NCBI GenBank assembly: GCA_031260545.1
Contig: JAIRJQ010000109.1
Location: 1-10,661 of the forward strand
From: Methanomassiliicoccaceae archaeon
Lineage (GTDB): Archaea > Thermoplasmatota > Thermoplasmata > Methanomassiliicoccales > Methanomethylophilaceae
DNA: 10,661 bases
Direction: 5' to 3'
Each line of letters begins with the position of its first letter. The stretch's first letter is position 1. Below are positions 1-6,678 of the stretch, one piece after another. The notes under the pieces were generated by a model. It made no database searches, was not told the origin of the DNA, and saw only the letters and a list, made by a program, of their open reading frames with translations. Both the position numbers and the translations under genes were made by a program.

Positions 1-10
1 TTAATATAAT
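1..10 (+). promoter_or_regulatory. Putative TATA box for the first membrane protein gene
   Basis: The window opens with an AT-rich box (TTAATATAAT) centred about 23 bases before the ATG at 28. Archaeal TATA boxes usually sit near -26 from the transcription start, so transcription would begin at or next to the start codon, giving a leaderless or nearly leaderless mRNA. No Shine-Dalgarno sequence lies between box and ATG, which agrees. Any BRE upstream is cut off by the window edge. Confidence 0.45.
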
Positions 11-27
11 GCAAACACGTCAGTCAA

Positions 28-915
28 ATGTCTGACAAAGGGATGCACGTGGATAAGAATAACAAAGGCAGCGTAGGCCATCTCTCGTTCCTGGGAGGGA
101 GCAGAAAGATAGGTGTAGGCGCTGAAAAGAAGAAGGAAAGCCTCTTCGGCACCATGTTCTCAGCGATGCGCTGGACCATAATGATCTCAATGTTATTGTG
201 GTGGTTCCCTTTTGCATGTCAGGTGTTGGCAGGATACATCGGCGGTCGTAAAGCAGGATCATCCGCAAAGGGTATGGTCTCTGCGCTTCTGTCCGCACTG
301 ATATTGATAGGCGTTACAGTGGTCATAAGTTCCGGTTTCATCGGAGGTTTCGATTTCCTGAACACGGAACCAAGCGAGGCGATCGCGGCATTGGGAATGG
401 ACTTCCCGCTGCTCGGGACCGTTCTGGAATGGATGTTGCTGTTCCTGCAGGGAGCGATGGGCACCGTCACCGGAACAACGTCAATGAAGCTGAACATCTA
501 CATCATAACAGTAGTATTCGGACTGATAGGCGGTATCACCGCAGAATTACGCGCAAGAGAGACGGCGCGGAAAACACCGGAAGAAGAAGGAGGTCGCAGA
601 TTTATGCCTAGATCATTAGCAGCATATGTGCGGGGAAAAAAACTGGGATTCGAGAACTTTGACGACAGACTTTCAATGCAGCAGTCCAAGGCACAGGAGC
701 AGCCGAAGATCGTTACAGTGCATCGTTCGCTCGTCAGAAGACCGACAGCGGTAAGCGAGCCCGCTGCGATACCGGCGGAGGTATCTCCGGCGGTACAGGA
801 GGCGGAAGAGCGCGAAAGCCCTTTCGCGGGGCTCATACACAGAGCGGAGAAGAACGATCCCGAAAAAGAAAGAGTAAGACACAGCAACTCGAAGGATGAT
901 ACTCAATACGTGTGA
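28..915 (+). CDS. Unrecognised multi-spanning membrane protein with a long charged C-terminal tail
   Basis: A 295-residue protein I cannot assign to a family. Residues 1-40 are hydrophilic and Lys-rich. Hydrophobic stretches follow at about 50-70, 83-105, 125-147 and 155-172, giving three or four membrane spans; the second follows a Gly/Lys-rich segment (GYIGGRKAGSSAKG, 69-82). Residues 173-295 are charged, with a Pro/Ala/Glu-rich part at 236-262 that looks disordered, so the tail is probably cytoplasmic given the flanking Arg/Lys. The layout recalls small archaeal DUF5518-like membrane proteins, but that is only an impression. ATG 28 is chosen because the TATA-like box at 1-10 fits it; ATG 43 is an alternative. 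The gene is separated from TFS by 99 bases and has its own promoter. Function unknown. Confidence 0.75.
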   Translation: MSDKGMHVDKNNKGSVGHLSFLGGSRKIGVGAEKKKESLFGTMFSAMRWTIMISMLLWWFPFACQVLAGYIGGRKAGSSAKGMVSALLSALILIGVTVVISSGFIGGFDFLNTEPSEAIAALGMDFPLLGTVLEWMLLFLQGAMGTVTGTTSMKLNIYIITVVFGLIGGITAELRARETARKTPEEEGGRRFMPRSLAAYVRGKKLGFENFDDRLSMQQSKAQEQPKIVTVHRSLVRRPTAVSEPAAIPAEVSPAVQEAEERESPFAGLIHRAEKNDPEKERVRHSNSKDDTQYV

Positions 916-974
916 ACCATCACGACCGCATGACGATTCCCCGTTAAAAGAATATCAGCGCGTATGCCTGTTAC

Positions 975-986
975 TTTTTATACATA
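975..986 (+). promoter_or_regulatory. Putative TATA box of the TFS gene
   Basis: TTTTTATACATA lies 29-40 bases before the TFS start codon. A start of transcription about 26 bases past its centre would fall near 1006, leaving a leader of roughly 8 bases. A GAGG-CTGATC element at 1004-1013 resembles the anti-16S sequence GGAGGTGATC with one inserted base and sits very close to the ATG. The T-run within the box could also help end transcripts from the upstream gene. Confidence 0.5.
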
Positions 987-1014
987 AAACAGAGTGCAGG
1001 TTAGAGGCTGATCA

Positions 1015-1308
1015 ATGTTTTGTTCATGCGGATCGATGATGTTCCCTAAGGATGGCCAGTATAAGTGCAACAAATGCGGTGCGACGAAGAGTGTTGACAA
1101 GGCGCAGCATTTCACTACCGACGCCAAAGGGAAAGAAACGACCATAATATCGGAATCCTCGGCAACGCTGCCGAAGACAAGGATACTTTGCACAGAATGC
1201 GGTAACAAGGAAGCATATTTCGTTCTCAGGCAGACGCGTGCCGCGGATGAACCGGAGACCAGGATATACCGCTGCTGCAAATGCAGTCATTCTTGGAGAG
1301 AGTATTAA
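1015..1308 (+). CDS. tfs: Transcription elongation (transcript cleavage) factor TFS
   Basis: A 97-residue archaeal TFS, the TFIIS-like factor that enters the RNA polymerase secondary channel and stimulates cleavage of backtracked RNA. The C-terminal zinc ribbon uses C59, C62, C87 and C90, and its loop carries the conserved RAADEP segment at 75-80 with the acidic pair D78-E79 needed for cleavage, so this looks like an active factor and not an inhibitory paralogue. The protein ends in the family-typical SWREY. The N-terminal zinc ribbon (residues 3-21) is odd: its first pair is C3-S4-C5, a CXC, where the family normally has CX2C; the second pair, C18-C21, is normal. The acidic loop rules out a plain RNA polymerase subunit such as Rpb9/RpoM. 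The length is slightly short for the family because of the missing residue. PCNA follows 32 bases later. Confidence 0.93.
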   Translation: MFCSCGSMMFPKDGQYKCNKCGATKSVDKAQHFTTDAKGKETTIISESSATLPKTRILCTECGNKEAYFVLRQTRAADEPETRIYRCCKCSHSWREY

Positions 1309-1310
1309 AT

Positions 1311-1319
1311 CTTTTAAAA
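1311..1319 (+). promoter_or_regulatory. Possible internal TATA box before PCNA
   Basis: CTTTTAAAA in the short gap between TFS and PCNA is centred 26 bases before the PCNA ATG, the usual archaeal spacing to a transcription start. A promoter here would give a PCNA transcript starting almost at the ATG and lacking the strong ribosome-binding site. The box could also be chance AT-richness after the TFS stop codon. Confidence 0.25.
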
Positions 1320-1327
1320 CAATAAGC

Positions 1328-1336
1328 AGGAGGAGA
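1328..1336 (+). promoter_or_regulatory. Strong Shine-Dalgarno sequence of PCNA
   Basis: AGGAGGAGA ends 4 bases before the ATG at 1341 and is the best match to the archaeal 16S 3' end in the window. It fixes the PCNA start and implies efficient translation from a transcript that begins upstream, probably at the TFS promoter. Confidence 0.8.
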
Positions 1337-1340
1337 CATC

Positions 1341-2081
1341 ATGTTCAAAGCGGAGATAAAATCTGACACACTCAAAGGATTGGTCAACGTGATATCAACA
1401 CTCGTTGACGAAGCCAAGTTCTGCATAAGCGAAACGGGAGTGAATCTTAAGGCGGTCGACCCGGCGCATGTTGCCATGGTAGACCTCACAATAGGGAAAG
1501 GGGCATTCGAATCATACACGGCGGACAACGGAACAGAGATGGGCGTGGACCTGGATAAAATGAAGGATATGCTCAAGCTTGCCGGTTCGGGCGACATATT
1601 ATCAATGGAGCAGGACGAGTCGCAGGGGAGGCTCGTGATAAAGGTGGGCAACATAACAAGGAGAATGAATTTAGTGGACACCGCCGGAATGAACGACCCG
1701 AAGGTGCCGCAATTATCACTGCCGGCGAATGTTGACGTGGCGATATCCGAATTGCAAAGAGGAATGAAGGCAGCGGAATCCGTATCAGATCACATAGCGC
1801 TGAGCGCAGACTCGGAATCATTCGAACTGTTCTGCGAAGGCGACACGGACTCGGTAAGTTTGAAACTCGATAAAAACAAACTGGCAGGAATATCGGCAAC
1901 ATCAAAGGTCAGAAGCTTATTCCCGTTGGATTATTTTTCCAATCTCGTTAAAGCGATACCTTCCGACACTGTCGTGAAGATATCATTGGGGAACGATTAT
2001 CCGGTGAAGCTGAGTTTCACATTTGCTGACGGCAACGGAAATGTCGGTTACCTGCTGGCACCCAGGATAGAGAACGACTGA
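1341..2081 (+). CDS. pcn: DNA polymerase sliding clamp PCNA
   Basis: A 246-residue protein, the usual length of an archaeal PCNA. Three copies (or a heterotrimer) form the ring that encircles DNA and tethers polymerase, Fen1, ligase and other PIP-box partners. Visible landmarks are the conserved AVDPAHVAMVDL segment (38-49) of the first lobe, a run of Lys/Arg on the DNA-facing helices, the interdomain connector near 113-130 (LVDTAGMNDPKVPQLSLP) that receives PIP peptides, and the C-terminal APRIEND (240-246), which matches the family's APR-I-E ending. Both clamp lobes are complete. The stop codon is followed at once by the GTG of the transketolase N subunit, so the clamp gene appears to lead that operon. 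Assignment is secure; whether the ring is homotrimeric cannot be judged from one gene. Confidence 0.96.
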   Translation: MFKAEIKSDTLKGLVNVISTLVDEAKFCISETGVNLKAVDPAHVAMVDLTIGKGAFESYTADNGTEMGVDLDKMKDMLKLAGSGDILSMEQDESQGRLVIKVGNITRRMNLVDTAGMNDPKVPQLSLPANVDVAISELQRGMKAAESVSDHIALSADSESFELFCEGDTDSVSLKLDKNKLAGISATSKVRSLFPLDYFSNLVKAIPSDTVVKISLGNDYPVKLSFTFADGNGNVGYLLAPRIEND

Positions 2082-2933
2082 GTGATTTCAATGGGGGGCG
2101 CGAAAGGGTTGGACGTGAAGGACCTAAGGAGAAGGGCTGACAAGATAAGGATGCATGTCATAGAGATGACATCCGAGGCAGGCTCAGGGCATCCGGGCGG
2201 TTCATTATCATCAGCAGACCTTTTCGCCGTGCTGTACTTCCACGTTCTGCGCCACGATCCGAAAGATCCGGAGTGGGAAGGAAGGGATAAGTTCGTACTG
2301 TCAAAAGGGCATGTTGCACCGGTATTGTACGCAGCATTGGCAGAATCAGGTTATTTTCCGGTGGATGAGCTACTAACGTTAAGAAAGATAGGCTCCAGGC
2401 TGCAGGGGCACCCCGTAAAAGGAAAACCTCCCGGAGTGGAGATGTCGACGGGATCCCTCGGCCAGGGACTGAGCATGAGCTGCGGTCTGGCACTCGCAGC
2501 AAAACTTGATAAAAAGGACACAAGGGTGTATTGTCTCTTGGGGGACGGGGAATTACAAAGCGGACAGAACTGGGAGGCGATGATGCTCGCATCCCATTAT
2601 GATCTGAACAACCTGACGATCTTCATAGACCGCAACCATCTGCAGATAATGGGCAGCACAGAAAAAACGATGTCGATAGACCCGCTTGCATACAAACTCA
2701 GAGCATTCGGTCTCCGTGTGATATCAATAGACGGCCACGATATCAAGAAAATAATAAAGGCATGCGAAAAGGCAAGATCATCGTCATCGCCAACTGCGAT
2801 AATACTGAACACAGTAAAAGGGAAGGGCGTATCGTTCATGGAGAACAACGCGGACTTCCACGGGCGTTCGTGCAAACCGGACGAGAAGGAAAAGGCGCTG
2901 AAAGAGCTGACGGAGAGGATGTCATCATGGTAA
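2082..2933 (+). CDS. Transketolase, N-terminal (TPP-binding) subunit
   Basis: A 283-residue protein covering only the first third of a bacterial or eukaryotic transketolase, as in the split archaeal enzyme. With the next gene it moves two-carbon ketol units between sugar phosphates using thiamine diphosphate and a divalent metal. Seen in order: SGHPGG (35-40), LSKGHVAP (73-80), the GHP...STGSLGQGLS region (109-131), and the TPP/metal motif starting GDGEL (154-158) and closing at N185 in FIDRN. The start is uncertain. GTG 2082 abuts the PCNA stop with no clear ribosome-binding site, whereas ATG 2091, three codons in, is preceded by GAGTGAT, a partial match to the 16S tail; the shorter 280-residue form is quite likely. 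The 3' end overlaps the next gene by 7 bases, fitting a 1:1 complex of the two subunits. Confidence 0.94.
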   Translation: MISMGGAKGLDVKDLRRRADKIRMHVIEMTSEAGSGHPGGSLSSADLFAVLYFHVLRHDPKDPEWEGRDKFVLSKGHVAPVLYAALAESGYFPVDELLTLRKIGSRLQGHPVKGKPPGVEMSTGSLGQGLSMSCGLALAAKLDKKDTRVYCLLGDGELQSGQNWEAMMLASHYDLNNLTIFIDRNHLQIMGSTEKTMSIDPLAYKLRAFGLRVISIDGHDIKKIIKACEKARSSSSPTAIILNTVKGKGVSFMENNADFHGRSCKPDEKEKALKELTERMSSW

Positions 2934-3868
2934 AGGCGGCACAGCGCATGTATTACGGAAAGGCATTGGCAAAACTCGCCGAAAGGAAAGAGATAGTGGT
3001 CCTGGACGCAGACCTCGGCGGATCCACGAGAACCTCAGATTTCGCAAAGGTCGCGCCGGAGAGGTTCATACAGATAGGCATCGCGGAACAGAACATGATC
3101 GGTGTTGCATCGGGACTCGCCGCAGCAGGTAAAACAGTATTCGCATCAACGTTCGCAGTGTTCGCGACAGGACGCTGCTGGGAGCAGATCAGGCAGGCGG
3201 TCGCATATCCGAAGCTTAATGTAAAGATCGTTGCAACGCACTGCGGCATAAGCGTAGGCGGCGACGGTGCATCGCATCAGGCGCTCGAGGACATAGCGAT
3301 AATGAGGGCGCTTCCCAATATGATCGTTATATCGCCGGCAGATGCCAACGAAGCGTACGCGGCCACGATGGCCATCGCGGACCTCAAAGGGCCGTGCTAC
3401 ATGAGGATGGGCCGCGCTGATTTTCCGCTGATAACGTCAGAGGGAGTCAAATTCGAGATAGGGAAAGCAGCGGTCCTGCGTAACGGAAATGACGTAACGT
3501 TAATAGGTACGGGTCAAATGGTCATGTCGTGCATCGAAGCGGCCGGCATTCTGGAACAGAACGGGATATCGGCGGAAGTGATCAACGTCTCAACGATAAA
3601 GCCCCTTGATTCAGAGACGATACTCGCGTCAGTATCAAAAACAAAATGTGTTGTTACGGCAGAAGAGCATAGCATCATCGGCGGACTCGGTTCCGCGGTG
3701 GCCGAATGCCTCTCCGAGAACAGGCCGACACCGCAGATCAGGGTCGGCGTAAAAGATTCATTCGGCGAATCCGGTGATCCCGGCGAACTGATGAAAAAAT
3801 ACGGTCTCACAACGGATGACGTGATCAAAGCAGCAGAGAACGTGATCGGAAAGAAGGGAAAGAAATGA
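2927..3868 (+). CDS. Transketolase, C-terminal subunit
   Basis: A 313-residue protein holding the pyrimidine-binding and C-terminal domains of transketolase, completing the active site formed with the preceding subunit. The pyrimidine-domain catalytic glutamate is visible in GIAEQNM (E54); the substrate-binding stretch HCGISVGGDGASHQALED spans 105-122; YMRMGR (158-163) and the C-terminal-domain EEHSIIGGLGSAV (246-258) are also typical. The open frame continues upstream to 2762, but that part is read out of the N-subunit gene, and its 55 residues do not look like transketolase. ATG 2927 has a GGAGAGG Shine-Dalgarno at 2912-2918 and begins at the normal family N-terminus. It overlaps the N subunit by 7 bases and the transaldolase by 4 (ATGA), so all three are probably made from one message. 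A 1-deoxyxylulose-phosphate synthase is excluded by the split layout and the archaeal context. Confidence 0.94.
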   Translation: MVKAAQRMYYGKALAKLAERKEIVVLDADLGGSTRTSDFAKVAPERFIQIGIAEQNMIGVASGLAAAGKTVFASTFAVFATGRCWEQIRQAVAYPKLNVKIVATHCGISVGGDGASHQALEDIAIMRALPNMIVISPADANEAYAATMAIADLKGPCYMRMGRADFPLITSEGVKFEIGKAAVLRNGNDVTLIGTGQMVMSCIEAAGILEQNGISAEVINVSTIKPLDSETILASVSKTKCVVTAEEHSIIGGLGSAVAECLSENRPTPQIRVGVKDSFGESGDPGELMKKYGLTTDDVIKAAENVIGKKGKK

Positions 3869-4509
3869 AGATATTCATAGACACAGCTAACATAGACATG
3901 ATAAAGGAGATCAACAGCTGGGGGATACTCGACGGTGTAACAACAAATCCGAGCCTGATAGCGAAGGAAAAGACCGACCTGAGGACATGTGTGAAAAAGA
4001 TCTCAGAGATAGTGGACGGTCCGATATCCGCGGAAGCGATATCAATGGACGCGGAAGCGATGATAAAAGAGGGGAAGGAACTTTCATCCATACACCCGAA
4101 CATCAATATCAAATTACCAATGTGCACCGAAGCGCTGAAGGCGACGAAAGTATTGTCGTCTGAAGGCATCGACGTTAATATGACGTTAATATTCTCGCCG
4201 CATCAAGCATTGCTGGCTTCAAAGGCCGGCGCACGATTCGTGTCGCCGTTCGTAGGACGTCTGGATGATGTGGGTCAGGACGGTTCGGAAATGCTTTCGC
4301 AGATAATCGCCGTGTTCAGGAATTATGATATTGATACAGAGGTCATCGCGGCAAGCATCAGGCATCCGATGCACATATTGGAAGCGGCAATGTTCGGTGC
4401 GGATATAGCGACGATACCGTATGACATACTGAAAAAAATGGTCACACACCCGAAGACGGACGAAGGGATCAAGCTGTTCCTCGCAGATCACGAAAGATCA
4501 AAAAAATAA
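3865..4509 (+). CDS. tal: Small-type transaldolase (TalC/FSA family)
   Basis: A 214-residue single-domain TIM-barrel aldolase of the short transaldolase family. It transfers dihydroxyacetone units between sugar phosphates, which with transketolase completes the non-oxidative pentose phosphate pathway. Visible residues include D6 in FIDTAN, TTNPSL at 26-31, the Schiff-base lysine K83 in NIKLP, and the phosphate-binding S164 and R166 in AASIR. Two positions separate true transaldolases from fructose-6-phosphate aldolase in this family: here they are Glu (E57, in SAEAIS) and Phe (F129, in SPFVGR), where E. coli FsaA has Gln59 and Tyr131. This argues for transaldolase and against FSA activity. 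The start overlaps the transketolase stop as ATGA, and AGGGAA lies just upstream. It lies in the tkt operon, as expected for its role. Confidence 0.93.
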   Translation: MKIFIDTANIDMIKEINSWGILDGVTTNPSLIAKEKTDLRTCVKKISEIVDGPISAEAISMDAEAMIKEGKELSSIHPNINIKLPMCTEALKATKVLSSEGIDVNMTLIFSPHQALLASKAGARFVSPFVGRLDDVGQDGSEMLSQIIAVFRNYDIDTEVIAASIRHPMHILEAAMFGADIATIPYDILKKMVTHPKTDEGIKLFLADHERSKK

Positions 4510-4516
4510 TGGTATC

Positions 4517-5668
4517 ATGCACGATGTCATCGTGATAGGCGGAGGGCCGGCCGGCAACAAAGCTGCATCATTGATCGCCGACCGCTGTGACGTTCTGGTG
4601 ATAGAGGACCATGCCGTTCCCGGAAGGCCGGTGCAGTGCACAGGTCTGATATCCGATGAAGTATTGGAATTATCCGGAATAAGACCTACGATACTGAATG
4701 AATTATACGGTGCAAATATTTTTTTTCCTAACGGTAAGAGCATAAGCGTATCGTCGAACGAACGCAAAGCGGTACTGATCGACCGCGGGGAATTCGATCT
4801 GCTTATGGCAGAAAAGGCGGAAGAGAATGGTGTTAAACACAAATATTCGACCAGATACACAGGTCACGCGATATCCGGCGGCGCTGTCAGGATAGCTACG
4901 AACGACGGCACGATGACCGCATCCATGATCGTCGGAGCGGACGGCCATAATTCAATGACCGCAAGAACGATAGAGAACAATGCACCGAAGGAATATGTGA
5001 GAGGCATACAATTCGATATACGCCACAGAGCGGACGATCAGAAGATGATCAACATACGCATAGGATCGGAGACGGCACCGGGATTCTTCTCCTGGGAGAT
5101 CCCATTCGGAGATATTACGCGCGTCGGCCTCTGTACATCCATGAATGCCAGGCCGCCGATGGAATATCTGAAAGCGTTGTTGAAAAGAACGGGTTTGGAC
5201 GGTCACGATGTGGTAAGAAGATACAACGGCCGTATACCGCTCGGCGGACAGAGAAAGACGTACGGTGAGCGCATGCTGCTCATCGGCGATGCGGCCTGCC
5301 AAGTGAAACCAATATCAGGAGGAGGGCTGCAACCCGCGTTCAGGTCCGCATACTCTCTTTCGGAAACAGTATCGGAAGCGTTCGACAAGAACGATCTCTC
5401 GGAAGAGTTCCTGTCCCGGTATGAAAGAAGATGGAAACAGAACGTAGGGAAAGAACTGGAACGCGGATACCGTCTCAGGAAGATGTACACATCGATGAGC
5501 GATGATGAAATGAACCGTATCTCAGAGATCGTCGACAAGGAAAAGATAAGGAACATGCTGAACAGCGGCAGCATAGACCATCCCAGCGATATGATGATAA
5601 AGATGCTCGGGCACCCGGTCACATTGCTGCGGCTGATGCCGACAATGATCAGGGCGATGATGCGATGA
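4517..5668 (+). CDS. Geranylgeranyl reductase family flavoprotein
   Basis: A 383-residue FAD-dependent oxidoreductase of the GGR/FixC family (COG0644). The N-terminal dinucleotide motif GGGPAG (8-13) is followed by an acidic strand end (E30). The cysteine motif PVQCTGLIS (38-46) corresponds to the PxxCGGL-type active-site loop. GADGHNS (140-146), the GFFSWEIPFGD segment (189-199) and the FAD-pyrophosphate motif GDAACQVKPISGGGLQPA (257-274) complete the family pattern; VKPxxGGG is especially characteristic. Members saturate geranylgeranyl chains of archaeal membrane lipids, though many archaea carry several paralogues with other isoprenoid or unknown substrates. Length is close to the roughly 390-400 residues of archaeol-type reductases, so digeranylgeranylglycerophospholipid reductase is plausible but unproven; CTG in place of CGG may mark a divergent paralogue. 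It starts 7 bases after transaldolase and overlaps taw2 by 4. Confidence 0.88.
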   Translation: MHDVIVIGGGPAGNKAASLIADRCDVLVIEDHAVPGRPVQCTGLISDEVLELSGIRPTILNELYGANIFFPNGKSISVSSNERKAVLIDRGEFDLLMAEKAEENGVKHKYSTRYTGHAISGGAVRIATNDGTMTASMIVGADGHNSMTARTIENNAPKEYVRGIQFDIRHRADDQKMINIRIGSETAPGFFSWEIPFGDITRVGLCTSMNARPPMEYLKALLKRTGLDGHDVVRRYNGRIPLGGQRKTYGERMLLIGDAACQVKPISGGGLQPAFRSAYSLSETVSEAFDKNDLSEEFLSRYERRWKQNVGKELERGYRLRKMYTSMSDDEMNRISEIVDKEKIRNMLNSGSIDHPSDMMIKMLGHPVTLLRLMPTMIRAMMR

Positions 5669-6678
5669 AGCTTGCCAAGGTACCGAACGAGGAAGCGTCG
5701 GAGACGATACCGTTCCTTATATCTGAAGGGATAGCGGATCCCGGGGCAAAGATATGTAAAGGCACTGATGCAAGATTCGTACCGATATGCGAAGGGCGTG
5801 AACCGGACGTTATAAGAATGGGCCTTATGATAATTGACGGGGAGGCGTTCAAACGGGGAACAAAAAGTCCGCAGAACAGGATAACGGAAAGACTGGCACA
5901 TCTTCCTGACGGTGTGAGAAAAGAACTTCCCATGAGATGGGAGTTCATCGGCGACGTTGTTATTTTAAGATTGCACGACAACGCGGCCCCGTACAGAACT
6001 GAGATAGGAGAAGCGTACGCAAAGGAGCTTAACTCAAGGACCGTATGCGCAGATATCGGCGGCGTGTCCGGCGAGTTCCGGCAGCCCGCAACAGAGATCC
6101 TGTACGGGAACAACGCGGAATCCGTCAGGCTTGAGAACGGGATACGATACAAACTGGATGCGACGAAGGTGATGTTCGCATCCGGGAACACTGACGAACG
6201 CCATCGTATGAGAGAGCTCGACTGTAAGAATGAAACGGTCGTTGACATGTTCGCCGGGATAGGATATTTTGCGCTGCCGATAGCGAAATTCACAGGTGCA
6301 AAGAAAGTGATCGCATGTGAGAAGAATCCCGATTCTTTTCACTATCTGTGCGAGAACATTCGGATCAACGATGTAGAGGACATCGTAACACCAATTCTGG
6401 GCGACAACAGGGATCTGAAGATCGAAGGCGCGGACAGGGTGATCATGGGATATGTTCAAAGGACATCAGAATTCCTGGAGAAGGCGAAGGAGATGATAAG
6501 GTCCGGAGGGACGATACATTATCATGATACCTTTTACGTTACCGAATATCGGAAACGTACGGACGAGATATTATCACACGTGTTCGGTCACGCAGGATAC
6601 AAAATATCAGAGATCAGAGAAGTGAAATCATTCGCGCCCTCGGTGTCGCATTACGTTGTCGATGTCATTGTGTTATAG
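5665..6678 (+). CDS. taw2: tRNA-Phe 4-demethylwyosine aminocarboxypropyltransferase Taw2
   Basis: A 337-residue class I methyltransferase-fold enzyme of the Trm5/TYW2 group. Taw2 moves the 3-amino-3-carboxypropyl group of S-adenosylmethionine onto 4-demethylwyosine at G37 of tRNA-Phe, a step in wybutosine-type modification that supports reading-frame maintenance. Seen: a D2-type segment FASGNTDER (171-179), motif I VDMFAGIGYF (193-202), E219 after the second strand, and KSFAPSVSHYVVDV at the C-terminus (321-334). The motif IV position reads MGYV (261-264), whereas the m1G37 methyltransferase Trm5 carries N(L/P)P there; with GIGYF in motif I this favours Taw2 over Trm5. The ATG overlaps the upstream stop as ATGA. 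It ends in TAG, the only amber stop in the window, and overlaps the convergent gene by 6 bases. Confidence 0.88.
   Translation: MKLAKVPNEEASETIPFLISEGIADPGAKICKGTDARFVPICEGREPDVIRMGLMIIDGEAFKRGTKSPQNRITERLAHLPDGVRKELPMRWEFIGDVVILRLHDNAAPYRTEIGEAYAKELNSRTVCADIGGVSGEFRQPATEILYGNNAESVRLENGIRYKLDATKVMFASGNTDERHRMRELDCKNETVVDMFAGIGYFALPIAKFTGAKKVIACEKNPDSFHYLCENIRINDVEDIVTPILGDNRDLKIEGADRVIMGYVQRTSEFLEKAKEMIRSGGTIHYHDTFYVTEYRKRTDEILSHVFGHAGYKISEIREVKSFAPSVSHYVVDVIVL

Noticed and set aside
2762..2926. Upstream extension of the transketolase C-subunit frame by 55 codons
   Set aside because: It is read entirely from within the N-subunit coding sequence and does not resemble transketolase. ATG 2927 has a good Shine-Dalgarno and gives the normal family N-terminus.
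5203..5901. Minus-strand 232-codon open frame across the GGR/Taw2 junction
   Set aside because: Lies antisense to two well-identified enzymes. Its Arg/Tyr/Ser-rich translation is typical of an antisense shadow.
5665..6678. tRNA (guanine-37-N1)-methyltransferase Trm5 as the identity
   Set aside because: The motif IV position reads MGYV and motif I reads FAGIGYF, matching Taw2/TYW2; Trm5 has an NLP/NPP-type motif there.
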